Source of the DNA: an uncultured bacterium
GTDB lineage: Bacteria; Bacteroidota; Bacteroidia; Bacteroidales; Bacteroidaceae
Assembly: GCA_905214795.1 (NCBI GenBank)
Contig: CAJMNM010000020.1
Coordinates: 1 to 53,271, forward strand
Length of the DNA: 53,271 nucleotides
Direction: 5' to 3'
Within the stretch, counting starts at the first letter, position 1. Every line of letters starts with the position of its first letter. The notes beneath the pieces were generated by a model that was not told the DNA's origin, made no database searches, and saw nothing but the letters and a program-made list of their open reading frames with translations. The translations under genes and the position numbers were made by a program. This document shows positions 33,458 through 42,522 of the stretch, piece after piece.

Positions 33458-34960
33458 ATGAGTGACAGATTATTTATTTTTGATACTACGCTCCGCGATG
33501 GCGAACAGGTTCCCGGCTGTCAGTTGAATACTGTGGAAAAGATTCAGGTGGCCCGTCAGCTTGAGGCTTTAGGAGTGGATATTATCGAAGCCGGATTCCC
33601 AATTTCAAGTCCGGGCGATTTCAATTCAGTGATAGAAATCTCAAAGGCAGTGACGTGGCCTACAATCTGTGCTTTGACACGTGCCGTGCAAAAGGATATA
33701 GATGTGGCAGCCGAAGCCCTTCAGTATGCCAAACACAAACGTATACATACCGGTATCGGAACATCTGATTCACATATCCGATACAAATTTAATTCCAATC
33801 GTGAAGAGATTATTGAACGTGCAGTAGCTGCCGTTAAATATGCCAAGAAGTATGTAGAGGATGTGGAATTCTATGCAGAGGATGCCGGACGTACGGAGAA
33901 TGAATATCTGGCCCGTGTGGTTGATGCAGTGGTAAAGGCCGGGGCGACGGTGGTGAATATACCCGATACGACGGGATATTGTCTGCCACAGGAATTTGGC
34001 GAAAAGATTAAATATCTGATGGAACATGTAGACGGGCTTTCTGCAGGAAAGGCTATTCTTTCTACACATTGTCATAATGACTTGGGTATGGCTACAGCTA
34101 ATACGATTGCCGGAATCATGAATGGAGCGCGTCAGGCAGAAGTAACCATCAATGGTATCGGTGAACGTGCTGGTAATACCTCACTAGAGGAAGTAGCCAT
34201 GATTCTGAAGTGTCATAAAGGTATCGGCATTGATACAAATATCAATACTCAGAAGATTTATCCGACAAGCCGTCTGGTATCCAGTCTGATGAATATGCCT
34301 GTTCAGCCGAACAAGGCCATTGTGGGGCGTAATGCCTTTGCTCATTCCAGCGGTATTCATCAGGATGGCGTGTTGAAGAATGTGCAGACTTATGAAATCA
34401 TGGACCCGAAAGATGTGGGTATCGACGACAATGCCATTGTTTTGACCGCACGTAGCGGACGTGCAGCGTTGAAGCATCGTCTCAATGTGCTTGGAGTGGA
34501 TATTGAGGGTGAGCGTCTGGACGCTACTTATCAGGAATTCCTGAAACTGGCTGATAAGAAGAAGGAAGTCAATGATGATGATATTCTGATGTTGGCCGGT
34601 GCAGACCGTGCGGCCGCTCATGCCATCAAGTTGGATTATCTGCAAGTTACTACGGGGCTGGGAGTACGTTCAGTGGCTTGTATCGGTTTGGATATTGCAG
34701 GTGAGAAATTTGAGGCATCAGCCAGTGGAAACGGCCCGGTAGATGCCGCGATTAAGGCTTTGAAGAATATTATCAACCGTCACATGGTTCTGAAAGAGTT
34801 TACCATCCAGGCTATCAGTAAAGGGTCTGACGATGTAGGTAAGGTTCACATGCAGGTGGAATATGATAATCATATTTATTACGGTTTTGGAGCAAATACG
34901 GATATTGTCAGTGCATCTGTTGAGGCTTACATAGACTGTATCAATAAGTTCAAGAAATAA
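33458..34960 (+). CDS. leuA: 2-Isopropylmalate synthase
   Basis: The 500-aa enzyme condenses acetyl-CoA with 2-oxoisovalerate, the first step of leucine synthesis. The catalytic TIM barrel begins FDTTLRDGEQVPGCQL, and metal-binding HCHNDLGMATAN lies near residue 206. NGIGERAGNTSLEE and the linker HSSGIHQDGVLKN follow. The C-terminal regulatory domain (about 395-500, GLGVRSVACIGLDIAG) is where leucine usually binds for feedback inhibition. Length is normal. It is the first structural gene after the attenuator, and leuC follows after 21 bp. A 27-bp stretch coding DTTLRDGEQ is identical to that in the related gene at 36979. Confidence 0.96.
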   Translation: MSDRLFIFDTTLRDGEQVPGCQLNTVEKIQVARQLEALGVDIIEAGFPISSPGDFNSVIEISKAVTWPTICALTRAVQKDIDVAAEALQYAKHKRIHTGIGTSDSHIRYKFNSNREEIIERAVAAVKYAKKYVEDVEFYAEDAGRTENEYLARVVDAVVKAGATVVNIPDTTGYCLPQEFGEKIKYLMEHVDGLSAGKAILSTHCHNDLGMATANTIAGIMNGARQAEVTINGIGERAGNTSLEEVAMILKCHKGIGIDTNINTQKIYPTSRLVSSLMNMPVQPNKAIVGRNAFAHSSGIHQDGVLKNVQTYEIMDPKDVGIDDNAIVLTARSGRAALKHRLNVLGVDIEGERLDATYQEFLKLADKKKEVNDDDILMLAGADRAAAHAIKLDYLQVTTGLGVRSVACIGLDIAGEKFEASASGNGPVDAAIKALKNIINRHMVLKEFTIQAISKGSDDVGKVHMQVEYDNHIYYGFGANTDIVSASVEAYIDCINKFKK

Positions 34961-34981
34961 TAAAAATATATCAGACATCAA

Positions 34982-36379
34982 ATGGCAAACACATTATTTG
35001 ACAAGATTTGGGACAAACATGTGGTGCAGAATGTACCCGACGGTCCTACTCAACTTTATATTGACCGTCTTTATTGTCATGAAGTAACGAGTCCACAGGC
35101 TTTTGCCGGTTTGCGGGCACGTGGTTTGAAATGTTTCCGTCCGGAGAAAATTTTCTGTATGCCGGATCACAATACACCGACTCATGATCAGGATAAGCCT
35201 ATTGAGGATCCTGTAAGCAAAACACAGGTAGATACCTTGGCTAAAAACGCGGAAGATTTTGGCCTGACGCATTTCGGTATGATGAATCCGAAGAATGGTA
35301 TTATTCATGTGGTAGGTCCTGAGCGTGGACTGTCACTTCCGGGAATGACTATTGTATGCGGTGACTCACATACTTCTACTCATGGAGCGATGGGTGCTGT
35401 GGCTTTCGGAATCGGAACTTCAGAGGTAGAAATGGTAATGGCTTCGCAGTGTATTCTGCAGCAGAAACCAAAATCCATGCGTATCAGTGTGAACGGTACA
35501 TTGGGTAAGGGCGTTACTGCAAAAGATGTCGCACTGTATATTATGAGTAAGATGACCACTTCCGGCGCTACCGGTTATTTCGTGGAATATTCCGGTGAGG
35601 TTGTACGTAACTTAAGTATGGAGGGCCGTCTGACCTTGTGCAATCTTTCTATTGAAATGGGAGCACGTGGCGGTTTTATTGCGCCGGACGAAGTGACATT
35701 CGCTTATCTGAAAGATCGCGAGTATGCTCCGAAAGGCGAGGCTTGGGACAAGGCTGTGGCTTATTGGAAAACGCTTAAGAGCGGTGACGATGCGGTGTTC
35801 GACCGTGAAGTATCATTTGATGCTGCCGATATAGAGCCGATGGTTACATATGGCACAAATCCCGGTATGGGAATGGGTATAACACAGCATATCCCAACGA
35901 TGGATACAGTTCCTGCCGCCGGACAGGTTTCATATAAGAAATCTTTGGACTATATGGGATTTGCACCGGGTGAGAGTATGTTAGGCAAAAAGGTGGATTA
36001 CGTATTCTGCGGTTCATGTACAAACGGCCGTATAGAAGACTTCCGTGCCTTTGCTTCTATCGTAAAAGGACGTAAAAAAGCCGAGCATGTAACCTGCTGG
36101 CTGGTACCTGGCTCATGGATGGTTGCCGATCAGATTAAGGCTGAAGGTTTGGATAAGATTCTGGAAGAAGCCGGTTTTGTACTTCGTCAGCCAGGATGTT
36201 CTGCATGTCTTGCTATGAACGATGATAAAATACCGGCCGGTAAGTTGTCAGTGTCAACCTCAAACCGTAACTTTGAAGGACGTCAGGGACCTGGTGCACG
36301 TACCGTATTGGCCAGTCCGTTGGTGGCAGCTGCAGCTGCTGTGACAGGTGTTATTACAGATCCACGAACATTAATGTAA
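34982..36379 (+). CDS. leuC: 3-Isopropylmalate dehydratase, large subunit
   Basis: The 465-aa subunit carries the [4Fe-4S] cluster that isomerises 2- to 3-isopropylmalate. Visible family blocks are NTLFDKIWDKHVV, MPDHNTPTHD, VCGDSHTSTHGAMGAVAFGIGTSEVEM and the cluster cysteines in YVFCGSCTNGRIED and QPGCSACLAMN. The end SNRNFEGRQGPGARTVLASP is also typical. It works with the small subunit, whose gene starts 10 bp later. By pathway knowledge the same complex can also act on citramalate. Confidence 0.97.
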   Translation: MANTLFDKIWDKHVVQNVPDGPTQLYIDRLYCHEVTSPQAFAGLRARGLKCFRPEKIFCMPDHNTPTHDQDKPIEDPVSKTQVDTLAKNAEDFGLTHFGMMNPKNGIIHVVGPERGLSLPGMTIVCGDSHTSTHGAMGAVAFGIGTSEVEMVMASQCILQQKPKSMRISVNGTLGKGVTAKDVALYIMSKMTTSGATGYFVEYSGEVVRNLSMEGRLTLCNLSIEMGARGGFIAPDEVTFAYLKDREYAPKGEAWDKAVAYWKTLKSGDDAVFDREVSFDAADIEPMVTYGTNPGMGMGITQHIPTMDTVPAAGQVSYKKSLDYMGFAPGESMLGKKVDYVFCGSCTNGRIEDFRAFASIVKGRKKAEHVTCWLVPGSWMVADQIKAEGLDKILEEAGFVLRQPGCSACLAMNDDKIPAGKLSVSTSNRNFEGRQGPGARTVLASPLVAAAAAVTGVITDPRTLM

Positions 36380-36389
36380 ACACAGACCT

Positions 36390-36986
36390 ATGAAACAGAA
36401 ATTCGATATTATTACAAGTACTTGTGTACCTCTCCCTTTGGAGAATGTTGACACAGATCAGATTATACCTGCGCGCTTTTTGAAAGCGACCACAAAGGAA
36501 GAGAAGTTTTTCGGAGAAAACTTGTTCCGTGACTGGCGTTATCATGCTGATGGAACGCTCAACAAGGATTTTGTCCTGAACAATCCAACTTATGGTGGCG
36601 AGATTCTGGTAGCCGGAAAGAATTTTGGTAGTGGTTCCAGCCGTGAACATGCTGCTTGGGCAATTGCCGGTTATGGATTTCGTGTTGTAATAAGCAGTTT
36701 TTTTGCTGATATACATAAGAATAATGAGTTGAATAACTTTGTACTTCCTGTTGTTGTCAGCGAAGCATTTCTGGCAGAATTGTTTGCCAGCATAAAGGCT
36801 GATCCGAAAACAATAGTTGAGGTTGATGTACCTAATCAGACGGTAACCAATAAGGCAACCGGTCGCAGTGAGCGGTTTGAAATCAATGGCTATAAGAAAT
36901 ATTGCTTGATGAACGCTTTGGATGACATTGATTTTCTATTGGAAAACAAGGATAAAATAGAGGAGTGGGAAGCACATAATGCTTGA
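36390..36986 (+). CDS. leuD: 3-Isopropylmalate dehydratase, small subunit
   Basis: The 198-aa subunit is a swivelling aconitase-type domain. It shows VPLPLENVDTDQIIPARFLK, NFGSGSSREHAAWAIAGYGF and SSFFADIHKNNELNNFVLPV, all standard for LeuD. Its 3' end overlaps the next gene by 8 bp, so translation of the two is probably coupled. Confidence 0.97.
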   Translation: MKQKFDIITSTCVPLPLENVDTDQIIPARFLKATTKEEKFFGENLFRDWRYHADGTLNKDFVLNNPTYGGEILVAGKNFGSGSSREHAAWAIAGYGFRVVISSFFADIHKNNELNNFVLPVVVSEAFLAELFASIKADPKTIVEVDVPNQTVTNKATGRSERFEINGYKKYCLMNALDDIDFLLENKDKIEEWEAHNA

Positions 36987-38547
36987 TAAGAAAAAGAAAA
37001 ACAGTTCGGCTTCCGTGAAAATCGAAATCATGGATACTACGCTCCGCGATGGCGAACAGACCAGCGGAGTAAGTTTTGTACCCCATGAGAAACTCATGAT
37101 AGCCAGAGCCTTGCTTCAGGATCTTAACGTAGACCGTATTGAAGTGGCTTCGGCCCGAGTGTCAGACGGCGAGCTTGAAGCGGTAAAAAGCATTTGCCAG
37201 TGGGCACGTCAGACCGGACGTCTTGATAGGGTAGAGGTACTTGGTTTTGTTGATGGCCGGACATCATTGGACTGGATAAACAGTTGCGGGTGTCGTCATA
37301 TCAATCTGTTGTGCAAAGGGTCGTTAAACCATTGTGTCAATCAGTTGAAAAAGTCCCCCGAGGAACATATCGCGGATATCAAAAAGTCTCTTGATTATGC
37401 TGCAGAGCTTGGTATCAGTGTGAATGTATATCTGGAGGACTGGAGTAACGGTATGAAGCATTCTCCTGAATATGTTTATCAGATGATGGATGCGTTGAAG
37501 GATACTTCAATTGAACGGTTTATGCTTCCCGATACATTAGGAATTCTCAATCCGTTGGAATTGCTGAGTTATATGCGAAAGATGGTGCGCCGTTATCCCG
37601 GTTTGCATTTTGATTTCCATGCTCATAATGATTATGATTTGGCGATTTCAAATGTACTGGCTGCCGTATTGGGTGGTTGCAAGGGTATTCACACATCTGT
37701 AAACGGATTGGGTGAGCGTGCCGGTAACGCGCCTTTGGCCAGCGTACAGGCTATACTGAAAGATCAGTTTAACGCTCAGACCAATATAGATGAAAGCCGG
37801 TTGAATGAAGTAAGCCGAATGGTGGAGAGTTATTCGGGTATACCAATACCGCCCAACAAACCTATTACGGGAGACAGTGTGTTTACTCAGGTTGCGGGTG
37901 TGCATGCAGACGGTGACAATAAAGCCAATCTATATTGCAATGACTTGTTGCCTGAACGCTTCGGACGCCGTAGGGAATACGCTTTGGGAAAGAACAGCGG
38001 CAAGGCCAATATCTTGAAAAATCTGGAGGAGTTGGGATTGGAGCTGTCGCCTGAACAGACACGTAAGGTTACAGAGCGTATCATAGAATTGGGAGACAAA
38101 AAAGAGCTCGTCACTCAGGATGATTTGCCCTTTATTGTATCAGATGTATTAAAGCATGGTACTCCCGAAGAACATGTCAGACTGCTCAGTTATGTAGTGA
38201 CCACGGCTTATGGTTTGAAACCTATGGCTTCTGTCAAACTGGAGATTAACGGACAGGCTTATGAAGAAAATGCTTCGGGTGACGGTCAGTTTGATGCCTT
38301 TATGCGTGCTGCGCGCCATATTTACAAGAATAAATTGGAACGCAGATTTCCATGGCTGACCAATTATACTGTCAGCATACCTCCCGGCGGACGTACAGAT
38401 GCTTTGGTACAGACCATTATTACGTGGAACTGGAATGACAGAGTTTATCGGACACGTGGTTTGGATGCCGATCAGACTGAAGCTGCTATTAAAGCCACCA
38501 TTAAAATGCTGAATTTGATTGAGAGTGAATATAGAAACGAAAAATAA
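36979..38547 (+). CDS. Citramalate synthase-like / second isopropylmalate synthase
   Basis: The 522-aa protein belongs to the HMGL-like acyl-transferase family with a C-terminal regulatory domain. It has EIMDTTLRDGEQTSGVSF at the N-terminus, metal-site HAHNDYDLAISN and NGLGERAGNAPLAS, and a regulatory domain at about 400-520 (KLEINGQAYEENASGDGQFDAFMRA). It is longer than LeuA and clearly not a recent copy of it. Position between leuD and leuB suggests citramalate synthase, giving 2-oxobutyrate for isoleucine through LeuCD and LeuB without threonine. The alternative is a second isopropylmalate synthase. Sequence alone does not settle substrate choice. Confidence 0.8.
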   Translation: MLDKKKKNSSASVKIEIMDTTLRDGEQTSGVSFVPHEKLMIARALLQDLNVDRIEVASARVSDGELEAVKSICQWARQTGRLDRVEVLGFVDGRTSLDWINSCGCRHINLLCKGSLNHCVNQLKKSPEEHIADIKKSLDYAAELGISVNVYLEDWSNGMKHSPEYVYQMMDALKDTSIERFMLPDTLGILNPLELLSYMRKMVRRYPGLHFDFHAHNDYDLAISNVLAAVLGGCKGIHTSVNGLGERAGNAPLASVQAILKDQFNAQTNIDESRLNEVSRMVESYSGIPIPPNKPITGDSVFTQVAGVHADGDNKANLYCNDLLPERFGRRREYALGKNSGKANILKNLEELGLELSPEQTRKVTERIIELGDKKELVTQDDLPFIVSDVLKHGTPEEHVRLLSYVVTTAYGLKPMASVKLEINGQAYEENASGDGQFDAFMRAARHIYKNKLERRFPWLTNYTVSIPPGGRTDALVQTIITWNWNDRVYRTRGLDADQTEAAIKATIKMLNLIESEYRNEK

Positions 38548-38568
38548 TATAGTTAAAACATATAAATT

Positions 38569-39630
38569 ATGGATTTGAAAATTGCCGTTTTGCCAGGTGA
38601 TGGCATCGGACCTGAGATTTCAGAGCAGGGTGTTGCCGTAATGAATGCCGTTTGTGAGAAATTTGGTCATAATGTAAGTTATCAGTATGCGCTTTGTGGT
38701 GCTACTGCCATAGATAAGGTCGGTGATCCGTTCCCGGAAGAAACCTTTAAGGTTTGTATGGATGCAGACGCTGTTCTTTTTTCAGCTGTAGGCGATCCGA
38801 AATTTGATAATGACCCTACCGCTAAAGTCCGTCCCGAGCAAGGATTGTTGGCAATGCGTAAAAAATTGGGCCTGTTTGCGAATATTCGTCCGGTAGAGAC
38901 TTTTGACTGCCTTATTCACAAGTCTCCATTAAAAGATGAATTAGTACGCGGAGCTGATTTTATTTGCATTCGTGAGTTAACCGGCGGTATGTATTTTGGA
39001 GAGAAATACCAGGATAATGACAAGGCTTATGATACAAATGCCTACTCACGCCCGGAAATCGAACGTATTCTGAAGGTTGCATATGAGTATGCGATGCGTC
39101 GTCGTAAACATTTGACAGTGGTAGACAAGGCCAATGTTTTGGCTTCAAGCCGTTTGTGGCGTCAGATAGCCAAAGAGATGGCACCTAATTATCCTGAGGT
39201 GACAACTGACTATATGTTTGTTGACAATGCTGCCATGCGTATGATACAGGATCCGAAGTTCTTTGATGTAATGGTTACCGAAAATACTTTCGGTGATATT
39301 CTGACTGACGAAGGTTCTTGTATTACCGGTTCTATGGGATTGTTACCTTCAGCTTCTACCGGTGAACACACACCTGTATTCGAACCGATTCATGGTTCAT
39401 GGCCACAGGCTAAGGGCTTGAATATTGCCAATCCGTTGGCGCAGATTCTTTCTGTTGCCATGTTGTTCGAGTATTTCGACTTGAAGGAAGAAGGCGCATT
39501 GATTCGTAAAGCTGTAAATGCTTCTTTAGATGCTAATGTCCGTACTCCTGAAATTCAGGTTGAAGGTGGTGAACGTTACGGTACGACAGAAGTAGGTGCA
39601 TGGATTGTAGATTATATCAAAAAAGCTTGA
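38569..39630 (+). CDS. leuB: 3-Isopropylmalate dehydrogenase
   Basis: The 353-aa enzyme oxidises 3-isopropylmalate with NAD. It shows the N-terminal IAVLPGDGIGPEI, the substrate-loop region RPEQGLLAMRKKLGLFANIRP, RELTGGMYFGEK, the Lys/Asp active-site segments VDKANVLASSRLWR and MVTENTFGDILTDEG, and NAD-binding EPIHGSWPQAKG. It is the last gene of the operon and ends 21 bp before the terminator. Confidence 0.97.
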   Translation: MDLKIAVLPGDGIGPEISEQGVAVMNAVCEKFGHNVSYQYALCGATAIDKVGDPFPEETFKVCMDADAVLFSAVGDPKFDNDPTAKVRPEQGLLAMRKKLGLFANIRPVETFDCLIHKSPLKDELVRGADFICIRELTGGMYFGEKYQDNDKAYDTNAYSRPEIERILKVAYEYAMRRRKHLTVVDKANVLASSRLWRQIAKEMAPNYPEVTTDYMFVDNAAMRMIQDPKFFDVMVTENTFGDILTDEGSCITGSMGLLPSASTGEHTPVFEPIHGSWPQAKGLNIANPLAQILSVAMLFEYFDLKEEGALIRKAVNASLDANVRTPEIQVEGGERYGTTEVGAWIVDYIKKA

Positions 39631-39650
39631 TTATAAAGTCAATTTACGCT

Positions 39651-39690
39651 AAAAAACTCTGTTGCATGCAGATGCGGCAGAGTTTTTTTA
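39651..39690 (+). terminator. Terminator of the leu operon
   Basis: Stem AACTCTG/CAGAGTT continues with two G-T pairs and GCAT/ATGC, followed by seven T. Confidence 0.8.
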
Positions 39691-39698
39691 TACTTTTG
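39691..39698 (+). promoter_or_regulatory. -7 box of the TPR-protein gene
   Basis: TACTTTTG matches TAnnTTTG and directly adjoins the leu terminator. The ATG at 39704 is only 5 nt beyond it, so the mRNA may be leaderless or nearly so. Confidence 0.55.
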
Positions 39699-39703
39699 CT
39701 TTC

Positions 39704-40525
39704 ATGAAGAATTTGATATTGACATTAATTCTGTGTCTGACTGTATGTGGGGTTCAGGCTCAAAGCTATGATGACTATGTGCGCCGTGGGCTTAGTGCGG
39801 CTGCCGCAGACAGTTTGGCAGAAGCAGAACATCTGTTCAGAGAGGCCATGCGGTTGGAACCAGCCCAGCGTTCAAATGCAATGCTGCATTATTATATCGG
39901 ACAGATTCAGGAAAAACGGCAGGAAACCGATCTCGCGTTGGAGAGTTATACGATGGGGTTAAACATTGCTCCCCATCTTGTTCCGTTACGTATGGGGCGT
40001 GCCGCTTTATACATGCAGTTAAACCGTAAAGAGATGGCTTTGTTGGATTACAGTGATATTTTGGACTGGAAACCGGATTATACAGATGCTTTGTTTATGC
40101 GGGCATATATTTATTCGGAACAGAAACTGTATAAGAAAGCCAGAACGGATTATGAGGCTTTATTGAAAATAGAACCTTCAAACGAAAAGGCTCAGATCGG
40201 TCTTGTGCTGGTTAACGACAAGGATAACCGTCCACGCGAAGCGATGGAGCAGATTAATGCGATGATAGCAGCTTTGCCGGATCATGCCATCCTTTATGCC
40301 GTACGTGCCGGTATGGAACACGGCAGAAAGTTGTATGAGTTGGCTGAGATTGATTTTCAGAAAGCAGTTACACTTGATCCCGAAAATCCGGATTTTCTTA
40401 TCAGTCGTGCCATGCTTTATATTGATATTAAGGAAAACAAAAAGGCACGTGCCGATTTAGAGAAGGCTTTACAGTTAGGAGGTGATGCTCAGACGGTGGC
40501 ATCGTTGATGCATCAGATTCGATAG
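39704..40525 (+). CDS. Secreted/periplasmic tetratricopeptide-repeat protein
   Basis: ATG 39704 is chosen because it begins a clean signal peptide (MKNLILTLILCLTVCGVQAQ); an upstream in-frame ATG at 39662 lies in the terminator. The mature part of the 273-aa product consists of about six or seven TPR units. Typical alternating pairs include AEAEHLFREAMRLEPAQ, ALLDYSDILDWKPDYTDALF and ARADLEKALQLGGDAQT. No enzymatic domain is seen. TPR proteins mediate protein-protein contacts; the partner is unknown. The gene lies alone between the leu terminator and a terminator shared with purA. Confidence 0.85.
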   Translation: MKNLILTLILCLTVCGVQAQSYDDYVRRGLSAAAADSLAEAEHLFREAMRLEPAQRSNAMLHYYIGQIQEKRQETDLALESYTMGLNIAPHLVPLRMGRAALYMQLNRKEMALLDYSDILDWKPDYTDALFMRAYIYSEQKLYKKARTDYEALLKIEPSNEKAQIGLVLVNDKDNRPREAMEQINAMIAALPDHAILYAVRAGMEHGRKLYELAEIDFQKAVTLDPENPDFLISRAMLYIDIKENKKARADLEKALQLGGDAQTVASLMHQIR

Positions 40526-40555
40526 ATAAATTTATTTTCTGGAAAAGAATTAATA

Positions 40556-40594
40556 AAAAGAGGCGAACCGGATTTAATTCCTGTCGCCTCTTTT
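40556..40594. terminator. Bidirectional terminator between the TPR gene and purA
   Basis: An 11-bp stem AAAAGAGGCGA/TCGCCTCTTTT, with A and T tracts on both sides, separates converging genes. Confidence 0.85.
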
Positions 40595-40628
40595 CTTTTA
40601 TTTCAGTTAAAACGTTGTAACGCTGCTT

Positions 40629-41903
40629 TTACTTCTTTCTTTCAATGGTCTGCGCACGGTCAGGACCTACAGACAGAATAGTAATCGGTGTTTCGAGTTC
40701 TGTCTCAAGGAACTTGATGTAGTCCTTGAATGCTTGCGGGAACTGTGATTCGTCAGTCATATTGGTTAAATCGCATTTCCAACCCGGAATTTCTTTGTAT
40801 ACAGCTTCGCAACCTCCGGTTTCGAACGGCATATCTTCCATGATAACACCATCTTTCTTATAAGCTACACAAGCTTTGATTGTATCGAACTGGTCGAGCA
40901 CGTCGCTCTTCATCATTATCAACTGAGTTACACCGTTAATCATGATGGCATATTTAAGTGCGACGAGATCCACCCAGCCACAGCGGCGGTTACGTCCTGT
41001 CACAGCACCATATTCGTGACCGATTTCACGGATAGTATCTCCCGTCTCGTCGAAAAGTTCAACAGGGAACGGACCAGAACCGACACGGGTGCTATAAGCC
41101 TTGAATATACCGAAAACCTCACCGATGACGTTCGGTCCTACACCCAGACCGGTGCATACGCCACCACTGGTGGTATTGGAAGAGCTGACAAACGGATAAG
41201 TACCATGGTCGATATCAAGCATTGTACCCTGTGCGCCTTCTGCAAGAATGTTCTTGCCTTCTTTCAAATAACGGTTGATTTCAATTTCAGTGTCTGTCAG
41301 ATGGAAACCACGCATGTATTCAATACCTTCTAACCAAAGCTTCTCCTCATCGGTAATATCATAGTCGGTATAGTTCAAATCTTTCAGAATCTGCTCGTGA
41401 CGTGCTTTTAAGGCTGCATATTTCTGATCAAAATTGTCCAGGATATCACCTACACGTAAACCTATACGGCTGGCTTTGTCGCTGTAGGTCGGTCCGATAC
41501 CCTTACCGGTTGTACCGACTTTTGCTTTTCCTTTCGCAGCTTCGTAGGCACGGTCCAGTACACGGTGGGTCGGTAAAATCAGATGAGCACGTTTACTGAT
41601 GTGCAATCTGTCTTTCAGATTATAGCCGGCAGCTTCAAGTTCTTTTGCTTCAGCCATGAATAAATCGGGAGCGATAACACATCCGTTACCAATAATGTTT
41701 ACTTTGTCTTCTGAGAAGATTCCGGATGGAATGGAACGGAGTACAAATTTCTTTCCATCGAAAATGATGGTATGTCCGGCGTTCGGACCGCCTGCAAATC
41801 GTGCTACCACGTCATATTTCGGTGTAAATACATCTACCACCTTTCCTTTTCCTTCATCTCCGAATACGATACCCAGGAGGGCGTCAACTTTTCCTTTTTT
41901 CAT
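40629..41903 (-). CDS. purA: Adenylosuccinate synthetase
   Basis: The 424-aa enzyme joins IMP and aspartate with GTP in AMP synthesis. It has the signature GDEGKGKVVD near residue 16, GPNAGHTI, VGTTGKGIGPTYSDKASR, the FEGAQGTMLDID-type block (here AEGAQGTMLDID) and TGRNRRCGWVDLVAL. Length and motifs are normal. The Fur-family gene lies 53 bp upstream on the same strand and may be in the same transcript. Confidence 0.97.
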   Translation of the reverse strand: MKKGKVDALLGIVFGDEGKGKVVDVFTPKYDVVARFAGGPNAGHTIIFDGKKFVLRSIPSGIFSEDKVNIIGNGCVIAPDLFMAEAKELEAAGYNLKDRLHISKRAHLILPTHRVLDRAYEAAKGKAKVGTTGKGIGPTYSDKASRIGLRVGDILDNFDQKYAALKARHEQILKDLNYTDYDITDEEKLWLEGIEYMRGFHLTDTEIEINRYLKEGKNILAEGAQGTMLDIDHGTYPFVSSSNTTSGGVCTGLGVGPNVIGEVFGIFKAYSTRVGSGPFPVELFDETGDTIREIGHEYGAVTGRNRRCGWVDLVALKYAIMINGVTQLIMMKSDVLDQFDTIKACVAYKKDGVIMEDMPFETGGCEAVYKEIPGWKCDLTNMTDESQFPQAFKDYIKFLETELETPITILSVGPDRAQTIERKK

Positions 41904-41956
41904 ATGATAAAAAGTTTTTATTACTTTTCCGTGTTCTTAAATTAATGAGCTTTATT

Positions 41957-42448
41957 CTATTTTTGAATTGCTGTTGTCTCAGCTTTCTTTTTCTTCTTTT
42001 TCTTTAAGGCCGCCTCACATCTTGAGCAAATGCCATAGATGTAAATGACATGGTGAGACATGTGGAAACGATGATGTTTGATTGTGTCTACCATGGAATT
42101 GATATTTTCCACTTCTTTCTCTTTCACGGTCCAGCACATGGTGCATATCCGATGTAAATGTGGTCTTACGCCATATACTTTTTCGAACTGCGAAGCGTGT
42201 GGAAAGGTATGTCTGACGAGTAGATTAGCCAGAATCAGATGGTTGACATTATTATATAAAGTAGCGCGGCTGACATGAAATTTTATTTCGTCAGTAAGCT
42301 TTTTTTGAAGGTCTTCCATCGTGAAATGTCCCTCGAACGTATAGATTGCTTTAAGAATCTCATATCGTTCGGGAGTTTTGCGCAGATGATTTCTTTCAAG
42401 ATATTCTGTCAGTTTCTGGCAAATAATTTCTGTTGTCTTCTCGTCCAT
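41957..42448 (-). CDS. Fur-family metal-responsive repressor
   Basis: The 163-aa protein has an N-terminal winged helix (about 10-85, RKTPERYEILKAIYTFEGHFTMEDL ... VSRATLYNNVNHLI) and a dimerisation domain with two CxxC pairs (CTMC and CSRC) of a structural zinc site. The HPHLHRICTMC region fits a metal site. The tail is a Lys run. Whether it is Fur, PerR or Zur cannot be read from the sequence; PerR-like peroxide sensing would fit anaerobes. A TAACTTTG element (plus 42468-42475, minus strand) 20 nt upstream is a candidate -7 box. Confidence 0.85.
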   Translation of the reverse strand: MDEKTTEIICQKLTEYLERNHLRKTPERYEILKAIYTFEGHFTMEDLQKKLTDEIKFHVSRATLYNNVNHLILANLLVRHTFPHASQFEKVYGVRPHLHRICTMCWTVKEKEVENINSMVDTIKHHRFHMSHHVIYIYGICSRCEAALKKKKKKKAETTAIQK

Positions 42449-42522
42449 TGGAAAGTTCTTAATGTTACAAAGTTAAGCCTTTTTATGTAAAATAAGAAGT
42501 TTCATGCGTAATTTTTACAAAT

